Shown: positions 54,721 to 62,822 of the stretch, piece by piece | How the letters are laid out: each line of letters starts with the position of its first letter | Position numbering within the stretch: the first letter of the stretch is position 1 | Source: Deltaproteobacteria bacterium | GTDB taxonomy: Bacteria > Myxococcota_A > UBA796 > CAJQPC01 | Assembly: GCA_016717595.1 (NCBI GenBank) | Contig: JADKFE010000005.1 | Coordinates: forward strand, 62,001-126,000 | Reading direction: 5' to 3' | Length of the DNA: 64,000 nt | Program-made: the position numbers and the translations under genes | The notes under the pieces: generated by a model | What the model was told of the DNA's origin: nothing | Databases searched by the model: none | What the model saw: the letters and a program-made list of their open reading frames with translations, nothing else

Positions 54721-55081
54721 CCAGAGGGCACCATGTCAAGCGCAAGAATTCAGCCGATCTTCCCCAGAGCTTCTCGACAATGATCCTGTCAAGGAGAGAA
54801 TCTTCGCGGAAGAGTCCCTCGTCGTCGACGTCATGGACCGCCTCGCGGGGTGGATGTCCGACCACAACATCACCCGCGCGGAGCTGGCGCGGCGCCTCGG
54901 CACCTCCCCGGCCAACGTCACCCAGATGCTCCGGGGGCGGAACGTGAGCCTACGCACCCTCGCGGCGGCGGTACACGTCATGGGCGGCGCCGTTCACTTC
55001 GTCATCCAGCCCGCCGAGGGCGAGCGCGCTCAAGAGGCCCGCGGCGAGGGCAGCCCCGCCCAAGCGCCACCCACCCGCTGA
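54689..55081 (+). CDS. XRE-family antitoxin (HigA-like)
   Basis: 130 residues from a GTG inside the toxin gene (overlap 32 bases); a shorter start such as ATG 54832 is possible. The helix-turn-helix is ITRAELARRLGTSPANVTQMLRG, followed by LRTLAAAVHVMGGAVHF. HigA antitoxins bind the toxin and repress their own promoter, possibly through the tandem hairpins at 54180-54215. The N-terminal 45 residues are not family-like and may be leader readthrough. The Glu/Pro-rich tail is disordered. Confidence 0.8.
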   Translation: MHKLTPEKRGSQRAPCQAQEFSRSSPELLDNDPVKERIFAEESLVVDVMDRLAGWMSDHNITRAELARRLGTSPANVTQMLRGRNVSLRTLAAAVHVMGGAVHFVIQPAEGERAQEARGEGSPAQAPPTR

Positions 55082-55129
55082 GCCGCGCAGGTGCTATCCT
55101 CCCCCTCGTCCCCCAACCCCGGAGCCCCC

Positions 55130-55291
55130 ATGGCCGACACCACGAAGAAGTCCCAGGCGCCCAAAGAGTACAAGACCATGGCCATCCCCGAGGAGCCCGG
55201 CGACGACGAGTACAAGACCATGGCCATCCCTGAAGAGCCCGGCGACGAGCGCCAGAAGCAGGCCAGCAAGAAGGCCTTCGGCGAGAAGTAG
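55130..55291 (+). CDS. Candidate graspetide precursor peptide with two core repeats
   Basis: 53 residues, ATG 55130 with GGAG seven bases upstream. The order is a short basic leader MADTTKKSQAPK, two 14-residue repeats EYKTMAIPEEPGDD and EYKTMAIPEEPGDE, then a basic tail RQKQASKKAFGEK. Each repeat offers Lys and Thr as possible nucleophiles and four or five acidic side chains, the ingredients for the omega-ester or omega-amide rings made by MvdD-like ATP-grasp enzymes. The ATP-grasp gene follows after six bases. The repeats differ mainly at silent positions, suggesting selection on the peptide. Ring pattern, cleavage and activity are unknown. It could instead be an unmodified small acidic protein. 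Confidence 0.6.
   Translation: MADTTKKSQAPKEYKTMAIPEEPGDDEYKTMAIPEEPGDERQKQASKKAFGEK
55166..55249 (+). repeat. Tandem 42-base repeat encoding the core units
   Basis: Copies at 55166-55207 and 55208-55249. They differ at two silent third positions (Pro and Glu codons) and at the last codon (Asp to Glu). Repeat boundaries follow codons exactly. Confidence 0.9.
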
Positions 55292-55297
55292 GGCCCG

Positions 55298-56182
55298 GTG
55301 ATCTTGCTCGCGGGCGGGGCGCTCGACCCGCACCTCACCCGCGCGCTCCGCCGCGCTGAAGCCCGGGGGATCGCCGCCCGGGGCCTGCTCGTCGGCCCCG
55401 AGACCTGGCCGACCCTCACCTTGAGCGTGCCCGACGGCGCCTTGATCCTCGACGGCGAGGCCCTCGCCCCGTCAGCCCTCTGGGCACGCCATGACGTGTT
55501 CGCCGCCTTGGCCGACCCACGCCCCGCCGTGGCCGCCCGGGCCCTCGACTGGTACGAGGCGCTCTTGGGCTTCGCCGCGCTGAACCCGGGCGTGAACGTG
55601 CTCAACCGTGAGGCGCTGGGGCGTCGGGTGAACAAGGTCGCCGCCTTGGGCCTCGCCGCGCGCCTCGGCCTGCGGGTGCCCAAAGGCGTCGTCACCAACG
55701 ATCTTCAGGCCCTCCGGGCGCGGGCGGGTGAGGGCCTCGTCGCCAAACCTCTGCGCGGCGGTGGGCTGTGTGTGCCGCTTCAAGACGCCCTGGGTGAGCA
55801 GGCCGCGGAGGACGCCGCCGCGCCGTCGCCCGCGTTTGTGCAAACGCGCCTGCGCGGCCCCGAGCTGCGCGTGACCTTGGTGGGCGCGCGAACGTTCACC
55901 TTCGCCCTCCACACCGAGGCCCTGGATCACCGGGCCACCCCCGACGCGCCGTTTGAGCGTGTGGACGATCCACCGGAGGAGGTCTTGGGGCCGCTTCGTG
56001 CGCTCGCCTTGGCGATGGGCCTGCAGCTCTGCGCCGCCGACCTCAAACGCGACGCCGAGGGCGCGCTGGTGCTGTTGGAGATGAACGCCCAGCCGATGTA
56101 CACCGCCTACGACACGGCCTGCGACGGCGCCATCACCGACGCCATCCTCGATGTGTTGAGCGCCCCGACTCAGGCCGCCTGA
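55298..56182 (+). CDS. ATP-grasp peptide ligase (MvdD/graspetide synthetase-like)
   Basis: 294 residues from a GTG. Motifs: NREALGRRVNKVAALGLAAR with K113, GLRVPKGVVTND (124-135), LVAKPLRGGG with ATP-binding K150, VQTRLRGPELRVTLVG with R191, AADLKRD with D248, and LLEMN with E261 and N263 as metal ligands. The phrase order (nucleotide Lys, GLxVPxxxxTN, ELRVxxVG, D-L-R/K, E-x-N) is that of RimK/MvdD-like ligases that esterify or amidate Glu/Asp side chains of RiPP precursors. It follows the repeat peptide and is probably translationally coupled to it. An alternative is a RimK-like amino acid ligase with another substrate. Confidence 0.8.
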   Translation: MILLAGGALDPHLTRALRRAEARGIAARGLLVGPETWPTLTLSVPDGALILDGEALAPSALWARHDVFAALADPRPAVAARALDWYEALLGFAALNPGVNVLNREALGRRVNKVAALGLAARLGLRVPKGVVTNDLQALRARAGEGLVAKPLRGGGLCVPLQDALGEQAAEDAAAPSPAFVQTRLRGPELRVTLVGARTFTFALHTEALDHRATPDAPFERVDDPPEEVLGPLRALALAMGLQLCAADLKRDAEGALVLLEMNAQPMYTAYDTACDGAITDAILDVLSAPTQAA

Positions 56183-56394
56183 CCTGGGTTCAGCGGGCGA
56201 GCGCTGCCGCAGAGCAGGCGCTCCCGGGCGTGCTCCAGGAGATCGACCAAGGCCAAGAACGACGCCACCTCAAACCGTAGGGTGAGGGGGCCGACGCTCA
56301 GGCGCACGGCGCCGCAGGTGCAGGCCTCGACCTGGCCGACGGGGCCGTGGGCGAGGGGGATGGGGTGGCAGTGGTCATGGGACGGGGCACGCAT
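56170..56394 (-). CDS. Small His/Cys-containing protein beside a Fur/Zur-like box
   Basis: 74 residues. The N-terminus MRAPSHDHCHPIPLAHG is rich in His with a Cys and is followed by EACTCGAVRLSVGPLTLRFEV, a possible metal-binding beta unit, then a helix ending RERLLC. It diverges from the decayed zinc-chaperone gene, with a Fur/Zur-like palindrome 26 bases upstream. A zinc-responsive role is inferred from this setting only. Its 3' end overlaps the ligase stop by 13 bases on the opposite strand. Confidence 0.6.
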   Translation of the reverse strand: MRAPSHDHCHPIPLAHGPVGQVEACTCGAVRLSVGPLTLRFEVASFLALVDLLEHARERLLCGSARPLNPGQAA

Positions 56395-56419
56395 CAGATC
56401 TCCGCGGGCTTGATGAAAG

Positions 56420-56434
56420 TGAAAGTCATTATCA
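56420..56434. promoter_or_regulatory. Fur/Zur-like operator
   Basis: TGAAAGTCATTATCA, read on the other strand as TGATAATGACTTTCA, has one perfect half (TGATAAT) of the 7-1-7 Fur-family consensus and a partial second half. It lies between the small His/Cys gene and the remains of a zinc-chaperone gene, where Zur control would be expected. Confidence 0.45.
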
Positions 56435-56483
56435 ACAAGTCAATGACGCCTGTCAAGGAGCCCAAGGCGAACCCTGGCCGCCG

Positions 56484-57382
56484 GCAGGCGGGCAAACGAC
56501 CCTGCTAACAGTCCTGCGCAACCGCGAGGGCCTGCGGGTGGCGGTGATCGTCAACGACATGAGCGAGATCAACGTCGACGCCGCCATCGTCGCCGAGGGG
56601 GGCGCCGCGCTCTCCCGCACTGAAGAGCGCCTCATCGAGCTGCAGAACGGCTGCATCTGCTGCACCCTGCGCGACGACCTGCTCCAAGAGGTCAAGCGCC
56701 TCGCCGCTGAAGGCCGCTTCGACGCCTTGTTGATCGAGTCCACCGGCATCTCGGAGCCGAGCCCGTCGCCCAGACCTTCACCTTTCGAGCTGAGGATGGC
56801 CAAGCGCTCTGGGACCACGCCCGCCTCGACACCTTGGTCACGGCTTCGCCGAGAGTATGGCGCCGAAGGCGGCCCGAGGACGCGCGCTCCAGCTCTGCGT
56901 CTCAAGGCCCCGACACCTGGCGCTGCCGCTGAGCGCCACCGCGCGGGTGACTCGCCGTGGCGCGAGGTGCTGGCGAAGGCTTACCTTGGTCGCCTAGGAC
57001 CGCGGCGTGGCAGGCCGAGCTTCGGGCGACCCGCCGAGACCGAGGCCTTGGCACTCCTCAGTGAGCTCCGCCGGCGCCCCTTCCACGGGCGCTTCCCAGG
57101 CCTGGGAGGCCGGCACGCTCCAAAGGCAGGGGAAGCTGAGGTCAGGGGCGCTGGCTGGCCTTGATCCCCCGGGAGGGCTGGCCTGAAGACGAGGCCGTGC
57201 GCGCCCGGGCCCAGGCCGTGTGGGTCGAGCCCCAGGGCGATCGCCGCCAAGAGCTCGTCGTCATCGGCGTCGGCCTCGACGCGGAGGCCGTGCGCCGGGG
57301 GTTAGAGGCCGCCTTGCTCACGGATTCAGAGCTGGCCTTGGGGCCGAAGGGCTGGGCCCGCTTCGGCCCGCGCGGGGCGTGA
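56484..57382 (+). pseudogene. Decayed CobW/ZigA-family zinc metallochaperone gene
   Basis: The remains of a G3E GTPase are scattered over several frames. The P-loop area reads as AGK then a one-base loss before TLLTVLRNREGLRVAVIVND. The zinc motif CICCTLRDDLLQEV and LLIESTGISEP are intact. Then a five-base duplication (GAGCC, 56755-56764) shifts the frame from SEP to VAQTFTFRAEDGQ. The middle is lost, though WQAELRA and RRPFHGRF survive, and the C-terminal end IPREGWPEDEAV to LALGPKGWARFGP is readable from 57161. The start and most of the GTPase core are gone. Confidence 0.8.
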
Positions 57383-57401
57383 GGTGCGGATCGTCCGCAC
57401 C
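57383..57401. terminator. Hairpin between the CobW relic and sat
   Basis: GGTGCGGA-TCG-TCCGCACC is a perfect eight-base-pair stem lying 25 bases past the sat stop. The palindrome GATCCGCGCGGATC (57414-57427) spans the sat stop itself. Neither has a T-tract, but together they could end sat transcription. Confidence 0.4.
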
Positions 57402-57425
57402 CCACGCCCGCTCGATCCGCGCGGA

Positions 57426-58679
57426 TCAGCCCTGGGCGCGGTAGGCGTCGATCAGGATGTCGGCGGTGCTGGGGCGCATGACGCGGGGGTCGGGGCGCTC
57501 GCCGCTCACCAGGGCCTCACGGATCTTCGTCCCGGCGATGTTCAGGGGCTTCTCGTTGGGGTGGTTCTCGGTGAGGTCCACCCGGCCGATGGACTCGTAG
57601 TAGGCCGCGAAGCCCACGTTCACGGGCTTGGTGGACAGGGCCCCCTGGAGCTTGCCGAAGATCTCCTGGGCGTCGAAGTCGCCCCAGATCGCCGTCTTGT
57701 CGTGGTAGGGCGCGTCGGCGTGTTTGCGGCCGATGACGATGTGCGAGAAGCCGTGGTTCTGGCGGTAGATCGCGTGCATCACGGCCTCGGCGGGGCCGCC
57801 GTAGAACATGCGCATGTCGAGACCGACGAGGTGGAAGACGTCGTTGAGGTCGTAGCCCTTGGACTCCCACAGCGCCTTGTCGCTGTCGCCTTCGCCCAAG
57901 GAGCGGCTCACCTGGAGCGCGCGGTAGGTGCGCATGCGGGTGGCGGCGTCGACGTCGTCGCCCTTGAGCTGGCCCACGAGGGGGTTCAAGAACACGCCGG
58001 TGTAGAGGCCCTGGCGGGTGAGGGTCTCGGCCCCGTAGACCAAGGCGTACTCATGGGCGCGGTGCAGGGGGTTGCGGGTCTGGAAGGCCAGCGCCGCCTC
58101 GTAGCCGCGGGCGGCGATGATCGCCCGGGTGACGCGAGGGGGCAAGACCGCCTCGCCGAAGGCCGGGTTGACCGCGGGGGGCAAGGCCTGGATCTTGCCG
58201 CCGACAAGCGTGGCGCGGGCGTCGCGGGTGACGATGTCGGCGCCGGGGTGGTCCATACGAGCGGTGCCGTAGACCTTCTCAACAAAACGCGCCTTGTCCC
58301 AGCCGAAGATCGAGCTGATCTCGATCACACCGACGATCGCGCCGCTGGGATCGCGAAGGATCGCCTCGCCGCCCACGGAGAGCGCCGCGCGCTCCTCATC
58401 GGTCACCGGCAACGAGAGGGGGATCGTCCAAGCGTACGGTGCGCCGCCGCGAACGATGTGTTGGTGGTCGAGCACGAGGTTGTGTTCGGCCTCGTCCATA
58501 AAGCCCTCCAAGGGGGAGAGCGTGCCGTCGGCGATGCGGTGCAGGGTGGCGAGGTCGCCCTCGTTCAGCGTGACGCTGGGAAGGGAAGAGCTCTTCTCAA
58601 TTAAGGACTTACGAGCGCTCCAAGGCAGCGTTCGGTTGATCAGATCGGACAGGCCACCGTGAACGGGGACGAGAGACAT
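57426..58679 (-). CDS. sat: Sulfate adenylyltransferase (ATP sulfurylase)
   Basis: 417 residues. The N-terminal PUA-like domain (LSPLEGFMDEAEHNLVL) precedes the catalytic domain with AFQTRNPLHRAHEYAL (the QxRNP and HxxH-type ATP motifs), GRKHADAPYHDK and NIAGTKIREAL. This monofunctional Sat type makes adenosine 5'-phosphosulfate from ATP and sulfate, or runs in reverse in sulfur oxidisers. No APS reductase or kinase is adjacent, so the direction cannot be told. It is divergent from the OmpA gene. Confidence 0.95.
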   Translation of the reverse strand: MSLVPVHGGLSDLINRTLPWSARKSLIEKSSSLPSVTLNEGDLATLHRIADGTLSPLEGFMDEAEHNLVLDHQHIVRGGAPYAWTIPLSLPVTDEERAALSVGGEAILRDPSGAIVGVIEISSIFGWDKARFVEKVYGTARMDHPGADIVTRDARATLVGGKIQALPPAVNPAFGEAVLPPRVTRAIIAARGYEAALAFQTRNPLHRAHEYALVYGAETLTRQGLYTGVFLNPLVGQLKGDDVDAATRMRTYRALQVSRSLGEGDSDKALWESKGYDLNDVFHLVGLDMRMFYGGPAEAVMHAIYRQNHGFSHIVIGRKHADAPYHDKTAIWGDFDAQEIFGKLQGALSTKPVNVGFAAYYESIGRVDLTENHPNEKPLNIAGTKIREALVSGERPDPRVMRPSTADILIDAYRAQG

Positions 58680-58780
58680 GGGCGCACTCCATCATTGATT
58701 GTTGAGTCTTGGTGCGCCGCTCTATGCCCCGACAAGGGCGCCCCGGCAATCCTGGCCCTTCCTGGTAAGCATTTTGTCAT

Positions 58781-58808
58781 TTGCAACGGCGGCGTCATGG
58801 CATAAGAT
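58781..58808 (+). promoter_or_regulatory. Candidate sigma-70 promoter of the OmpA gene
   Basis: TTGCAA (58781-58786) and TAAGAT (58803-58808) are separated by 16 bases and lie about 75 bases before the OmpA start at 58882. The match is fair for a high-GC genome and this is a likely highly expressed gene. Confidence 0.4.
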
Positions 58809-58881
58809 TGCGCCCGACTCGCGATCGAGCCTGTTCGCGCCGCCCCCTCTCCAAGATGTAGAAGCTCACGGAGGCACCCTG

Positions 58882-60660
58882 ATGAGATCCCACGCCGTCC
58901 TCGCCGCCCTAATGACCGGGGCCGCGGTCTGGTCCCCGGTCGCGCTCGCCCAGGACTCAGACACCTTCAACTTCTCTGGCGACACCTTCGACAGCCAGGG
59001 AACGCTCCAGCTCGCGCACCCCAAGCTCGATGACGCCGGCTCGTACTACGCCGGTCTCGGGCTCTCTTACGCGAACGACCCCCTCGTCATCCGCTACGAG
59101 GGCTCTGACACCGACACCACCGTCGTGCAGCACCAGTTCGGCACCCGCCTTCACGGCGGCTACAACCTGAACAACTGGTTCCGCGCCGACGTGGAGATCC
59201 CCTTCTACGTCGTCGGCAGCCCCCAAGACGGCGTCGGCGGCGCCCGCTTGGGCGACCTTCGCCTCGGCGCCCTCGTGCCGCTGCTCACCTACGAAGAGGA
59301 GGGTGTCGGCGTCGCCGTCAAGCCCTACTTCAACATCCCCACGGGCCAGGCCGCGAAGGACTCCTACCTCTCCAACGGCTTCGGCGCGGGCTTGCTCGGC
59401 ACCGTCGGCGGTGAGACGGGTGAGCTGGGCTGGCGCGCGAACCTCGGCATGGAGTTCTCCGGCGCTCAGACGATCAACGTCGAGAGCACCGAGGCCACCA
59501 TCGAGGAGCTCGACGTCGGCACGAACCTCTTCTGGGGCGCTGGCGCCAACTACACCGTCGCTGAAGACCTCCGGGTGGGCGCTGAGCTCACCTCGGTCAT
59601 CGACGCCGCCGCGGGCCTCGGCCCCTGGAACGCCAACCCGATGGAGGCCCACATCTACGGCACCTACGGCGGTGACGAGGGCATCCTCGCCACCCTGGGC
59701 TTGGGCACCGGCCTCATCGCGGGCGTCGGCGCGCCCGACTTCCGCCTCGTGCTCGGCGTGAACTACCGCCAGCCCGGCGGCCCGCCCGACACCGACCTCG
59801 ACGGCCTCACCGACGACATCGACAACTGCCCGATGGAGGCCGAGGACAAGGACAACTTCGAGGACGCCGACGGCTGCCCCGAGCTCGACAACGACGCCGA
59901 CGGCATCGTTGACACCGCCGACTCCTGCCCGATGGAGCCCGAAGACAAGGACAACTTCGAGGACGACAACGGCTGCCCCGACCCCGACAACGACCACGAC
60001 GGCATCCTCGACGCCGACGACCGCTGCCCGCTCAAGCCCGGTCCCAAGGAGACCCAAGGCTGCCCGGACAACGACTCCGACGGCCTCGCCAACCAGGACG
60101 ACGAGTGCCCCGATGAGGCCGGTCCCAAGGAGACCAACGGCTGCCCCGACCGCGACAACGACCGCGTGCCCGACAAGCGCGACAAGTGCCCGGATCAGGC
60201 CATCGACGTGCGCGCCGAGGCCAGCCGCTCCGACGGCTGCCCGTCTCGCGTCATCGTGACGAAGGAGAAGATCGAGATCCTCGACGTCATCTACTTCGAC
60301 TACAACAAGGCCACGATCAAGAAGGTCTCGTACCCGCTGTTGGCCGACATCGCGAAGGTCATCAACGAGAACCCTGACCTCACCCTGATCGAGGTCGGCG
60401 GTCACACCGACTCCGACGGCTCCAACGCCGCCAACATCAAGCTCTCCCAGGCCCGCGCCGAGTCCGTCGTGAAGCACCTGGAGACGATCGGTGGCGTCAA
60501 GGTCGGCACGCTCAAGGGCGTCGGCTACGGCGAAGAGAAGCCCGTGGTGGAGAACAACAGCGACGCGAACAAGGCCAAGAACCGCCGCGTCGAGTTCGTC
60601 ATCAAGGAGCGTAAGGCCGGCAGCGACACCGTGATCCAAGAGAAGCCCGCGACCCCCTAA
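58882..60660 (+). CDS. OmpA-family outer membrane protein with thrombospondin type 3 repeats
   Basis: 592 residues from the ATG at 58882 (GGAGG seven bases upstream), with signal peptide ending ALAQ. Residues about 25-295 are alternating strands like an outer membrane barrel. Next (about 300-450) are calcium-type TSP3 repeats (DTDLDGLTDDIDNCP; DNDADGIVDTADSCP; DNDHDGILDADDRCP; DNDSDGLANQDDECP). The C-terminal OmpA domain has IYFDYNKATIK, GHTDSDGSNAANIKLSQARA and GYGEEKP, which binds peptidoglycan. It anchors the outer membrane to the wall; the repeats probably bind calcium and act as a stiff spacer. A strong terminator follows. Confidence 0.94.
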   Translation: MRSHAVLAALMTGAAVWSPVALAQDSDTFNFSGDTFDSQGTLQLAHPKLDDAGSYYAGLGLSYANDPLVIRYEGSDTDTTVVQHQFGTRLHGGYNLNNWFRADVEIPFYVVGSPQDGVGGARLGDLRLGALVPLLTYEEEGVGVAVKPYFNIPTGQAAKDSYLSNGFGAGLLGTVGGETGELGWRANLGMEFSGAQTINVESTEATIEELDVGTNLFWGAGANYTVAEDLRVGAELTSVIDAAAGLGPWNANPMEAHIYGTYGGDEGILATLGLGTGLIAGVGAPDFRLVLGVNYRQPGGPPDTDLDGLTDDIDNCPMEAEDKDNFEDADGCPELDNDADGIVDTADSCPMEPEDKDNFEDDNGCPDPDNDHDGILDADDRCPLKPGPKETQGCPDNDSDGLANQDDECPDEAGPKETNGCPDRDNDRVPDKRDKCPDQAIDVRAEASRSDGCPSRVIVTKEKIEILDVIYFDYNKATIKKVSYPLLADIAKVINENPDLTLIEVGGHTDSDGSNAANIKLSQARAESVVKHLETIGGVKVGTLKGVGYGEEKPVVENNSDANKAKNRRVEFVIKERKAGSDTVIQEKPATP

Positions 60661-60680
60661 GTCGCTGGTCCCTTGACGAT

Positions 60681-60711
60681 GAACCCCTCGGCGGATGACG
60701 CCGGGGGGTTC
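60681..60711. terminator. Terminator hairpin after the OmpA gene
   Basis: GAACCCCTCGGCG and CGCCGGGGGGTTC form a 13-base-pair stem (one G-T pair) with a five-base loop, followed by TTGTCT. It lies 20 bases after the OmpA stop and 36 before the convergent kinase end, so it may serve both strands. Confidence 0.8.
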
Positions 60712-60747
60712 TTGTCTCTGGGGGTTTGCGCTGCGGGGTCGAGGCGC

Positions 60748-62205
60748 TCAGGGCTGCAGGTCGGCGCCGCTCAGCGGGATCCAGCGGCTGCCGCGCACGT
60801 CCTCGACCGGGGCTTGCAGGCGCACCGAGGCCCCGGCGGGCAAGGTGCAGACCACCTCCGCGGGCACGTCTTGGGTCTTGGGCCACATCTTGCGCACCCG
60901 GGCGTCGGCGGGCAGGGTGACGACCTCGCCGGTCTTGCCGCCGACGCTGCGGCTGGCGTACCAGAAGCCGAGCGCTCCGGCCTCGGGCGAGCATGGGGCG
61001 CTCTCCCCGGTGGGCGGCGGCTCGGCCTCGGCGGGCGCGGCCTCGGCGGGGGGCGCCTCGGCGACGGGCGCGGGCGCCTCAATGAGCGGCTCCTCCGGCG
61101 CCTCCGGCTCCCGCAGACGCGCGAGGCCCAACAGCGCCAGGCCCATCGCGCCGATAGACACCATGGCCACGATGCCCCAGAAGCCGCCGCGGCTCGGCGA
61201 GTCGTCCGCGGGGCCCGTCGTGGGCTCGCCGTCGTCTTGGGGGTCGCCGCGCAGCTCGGCGAAGCCCATCGTCTCCGCGGCGCGGGGGCTGTGGTCGTCG
61301 TGAAGCGGGGCGAGGGTCGGCGACGGCGCGGCGATGGGGGGCTGGGTTGGCGGCGCTGGCGGCAGGGCGGGGGGCGTCACCGACGGGCCGGACTCAACGA
61401 GGCCGAGGAGCTGCTCCAGGGCCGTCGCGCTCGCCACACGCTCCTCGCGGTGGGGCCGCAAGCAGGCGTCTACGGCCTGGACGAGCTTCAGATCGAGGCT
61501 GGGGTTGAGGGTGCGCAGGTCTTCATACCGGCCCACGACGGTGTTCTGGAGCACCTCCGCCGCGCTCTGGCCCGTGAACGGAGAGCGGCAGGTGAGCAGC
61601 TCATAGAGCATCACGCCCATGGCGAAGAGGTCGGCGCGCTCGTCGATGTGGGTGGGGTCGGCCCACTGCTCTGGGGCCATGTACCCCGGGGTGCCCATGG
61701 CGAAGCCCTCGCGGGTGAGCTTGGGGTCGAGGGTGGCCTCCGTCACCCGGGCGAGGCCGAAGTCGGCGATGCGGGGGCGGCCGTCGTCCATGAGCACGTT
61801 GGCGGGCTTGAGGTCGCGGTGTAAGACCCCGGCTTGATGCGCCACCTTGAGCCCGGCGAGCATCCCGGCGAAGACGCGCAGGGCCTCTTCAGGGGCCATC
61901 GCCCCGCCGCGCTGGAGCCGCTCTAGGAGGGTGCCCCCGGCGATGTACTCCATCACCAGGGCCACACGCTCCTCGGACTGCACGAGGTCGGTCACGGGCA
62001 CGATGTTGGGGTGGCGTAAGCGCGCCTGCACCCGGCCCTCGCGGAGCAGGCGGCTGGCGACCTCAGCGCTCGGCGCCTGGAGCAGCTTCACGGCGTGCTC
62101 GCTGCCCAAGAGCGTGTGCCGCGCGCGCCAGACGCTCGCGCTGCCGCCGGCGCCGATAGACTCCAGCAGCTCGTACTGGCCGATACGTTCGCCCGGCTGG
62201 GCCAT
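60748..62205 (-). CDS. Membrane-bound Ser/Thr protein kinase (PknB-like)
   Basis: 485 residues. The cytosolic kinase domain (about 10-275) is complete: IGAGGSASVW, K40 in AVKLL, HRDLKPANVL (129-138), DFGLA (148-152) and GTPGYMAPEQWADP. A Pro-rich linker leads to one transmembrane helix (about 345-367, WGIVAMVSIGAMGLALLGLA), then an Ala/Pro/Glu-rich stalk and a small periplasmic domain with two Cys (APCSPEAGALGFWYAS; EVVCTLPAGASVRLQ) resembling SH3-like wall-sensing folds. It probably senses an envelope signal and phosphorylates unknown cytosolic targets. Confidence 0.92.
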   Translation of the reverse strand: MAQPGERIGQYELLESIGAGGSASVWRARHTLLGSEHAVKLLQAPSAEVASRLLREGRVQARLRHPNIVPVTDLVQSEERVALVMEYIAGGTLLERLQRGGAMAPEEALRVFAGMLAGLKVAHQAGVLHRDLKPANVLMDDGRPRIADFGLARVTEATLDPKLTREGFAMGTPGYMAPEQWADPTHIDERADLFAMGVMLYELLTCRSPFTGQSAAEVLQNTVVGRYEDLRTLNPSLDLKLVQAVDACLRPHREERVASATALEQLLGLVESGPSVTPPALPPAPPTQPPIAAPSPTLAPLHDDHSPRAAETMGFAELRGDPQDDGEPTTGPADDSPSRGGFWGIVAMVSIGAMGLALLGLARLREPEAPEEPLIEAPAPVAEAPPAEAAPAEAEPPPTGESAPCSPEAGALGFWYASRSVGGKTGEVVTLPADARVRKMWPKTQDVPAEVVCTLPAGASVRLQAPVEDVRGSRWIPLSGADLQP

Positions 62206-62282
62206 GGCGTCACTTCTCCGCGTCCTGGGGCGGCGATGGGGTGTTGTGGGGTAGAGTAGCGCCTAACCAGGAGGCGTGTCGT

Positions 62283-62672
62283 ATGCTTTTTCTGCTTGTG
62301 CCGCTCTTGGCCTGCACTAGCCGGGCGCCGGCCCCGCCGCCCCCGCCGCCGCCGCCGCCGGTCGTGGCGCCTGCGCCGATCCCCGACACCTCTCGGGTGC
62401 CCGAGGGGGTGCCTCAGGGGATGCTCCGGGTGCGTCTAGAAGGCGACGCCGGGCACAACCACGCCATCGAGCTGGTCTGCCCCCAGGCGGGCTACCGTGC
62501 CCGCGCCCCCATCGCGGAGGGCCGCGCCGAGCTCAACGGCGCCCCCGTCGAGGACTGCACGCTCTACTTCAAGGGTGGGGTGCCCGCGCAGTTCAGCCCC
62601 GTGCGCGGCGGCGACCAGCTCGTCTGCACCATCGTCGCCACCACCGCCGTGTGTGTTCCCGACGCGCGCTGA
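62283..62672 (+). CDS. Small lipoprotein of unknown function
   Basis: 129 residues with AGGAGG nine bases upstream of the ATG. A very short signal MLFLLVPLLAC gives a lipobox Cys, followed by a run of Pro (about residues 17-25), then a compact beta-rich domain (GMLRVRLEGDAGHNHAIELVCP; YRARAPIAEGRAELNGAP). Three further Cys (VCPQ, EDCTLYF, LVCTIV) plus a C-terminal one may form disulfides. It resembles small PEGA-like or carboxypeptidase-regulatory folds but no family can be named. Confidence 0.7.
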   Translation: MLFLLVPLLACTSRAPAPPPPPPPPPVVAPAPIPDTSRVPEGVPQGMLRVRLEGDAGHNHAIELVCPQAGYRARAPIAEGRAELNGAPVEDCTLYFKGGVPAQFSPVRGGDQLVCTIVATTAVCVPDAR

Positions 62673-62766
62673 GCGAGGTCTGACGGGGGTCTGACGTGGG
62701 CCTCACGAAACACGCTGCGCGCCCCGACATCCTGGGTTAAGCGTGCGGCTCGCCCGTTCCCCTGGC

Positions 62767-62783
62767 CTGGAATTGGACTTGCC
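62767..62783 (+). promoter_or_regulatory. Possible sigma-54 promoter
   Basis: CTGGAATTGGACTTGCC has GG and GC ten bases apart and TTGC at the -12 position as in sigma-54 promoters, but lacks the CAC part of the -24 element. It lies 40 bases before the start at 62823. Confidence 0.25.
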
Positions 62784-62822
62784 CACAGCGGTGGCTACGG
62801 TGTGGGTTCATGGAGAGAAGCG

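Noticed and set aside
55166..55249. Possible simple DNA repeat of no coding meaning
   Set aside because: The period is a multiple of three, boundaries match codons, and differences fall mostly at silent positions, favouring a coding explanation.
56538..57164. A 208-codon frame as a functional CobW-like protein
   Set aside because: It lacks the P-loop start and, after TGISEP, translates out of the family's frame, so it is part of a pseudogene.
58957..60639. A 560-codon minus-strand frame opposite the OmpA gene
   Set aside because: Its translation is Val/Gly/Asp-rich shadow sequence; the plus strand encodes full OmpA and TSP3 motifs.
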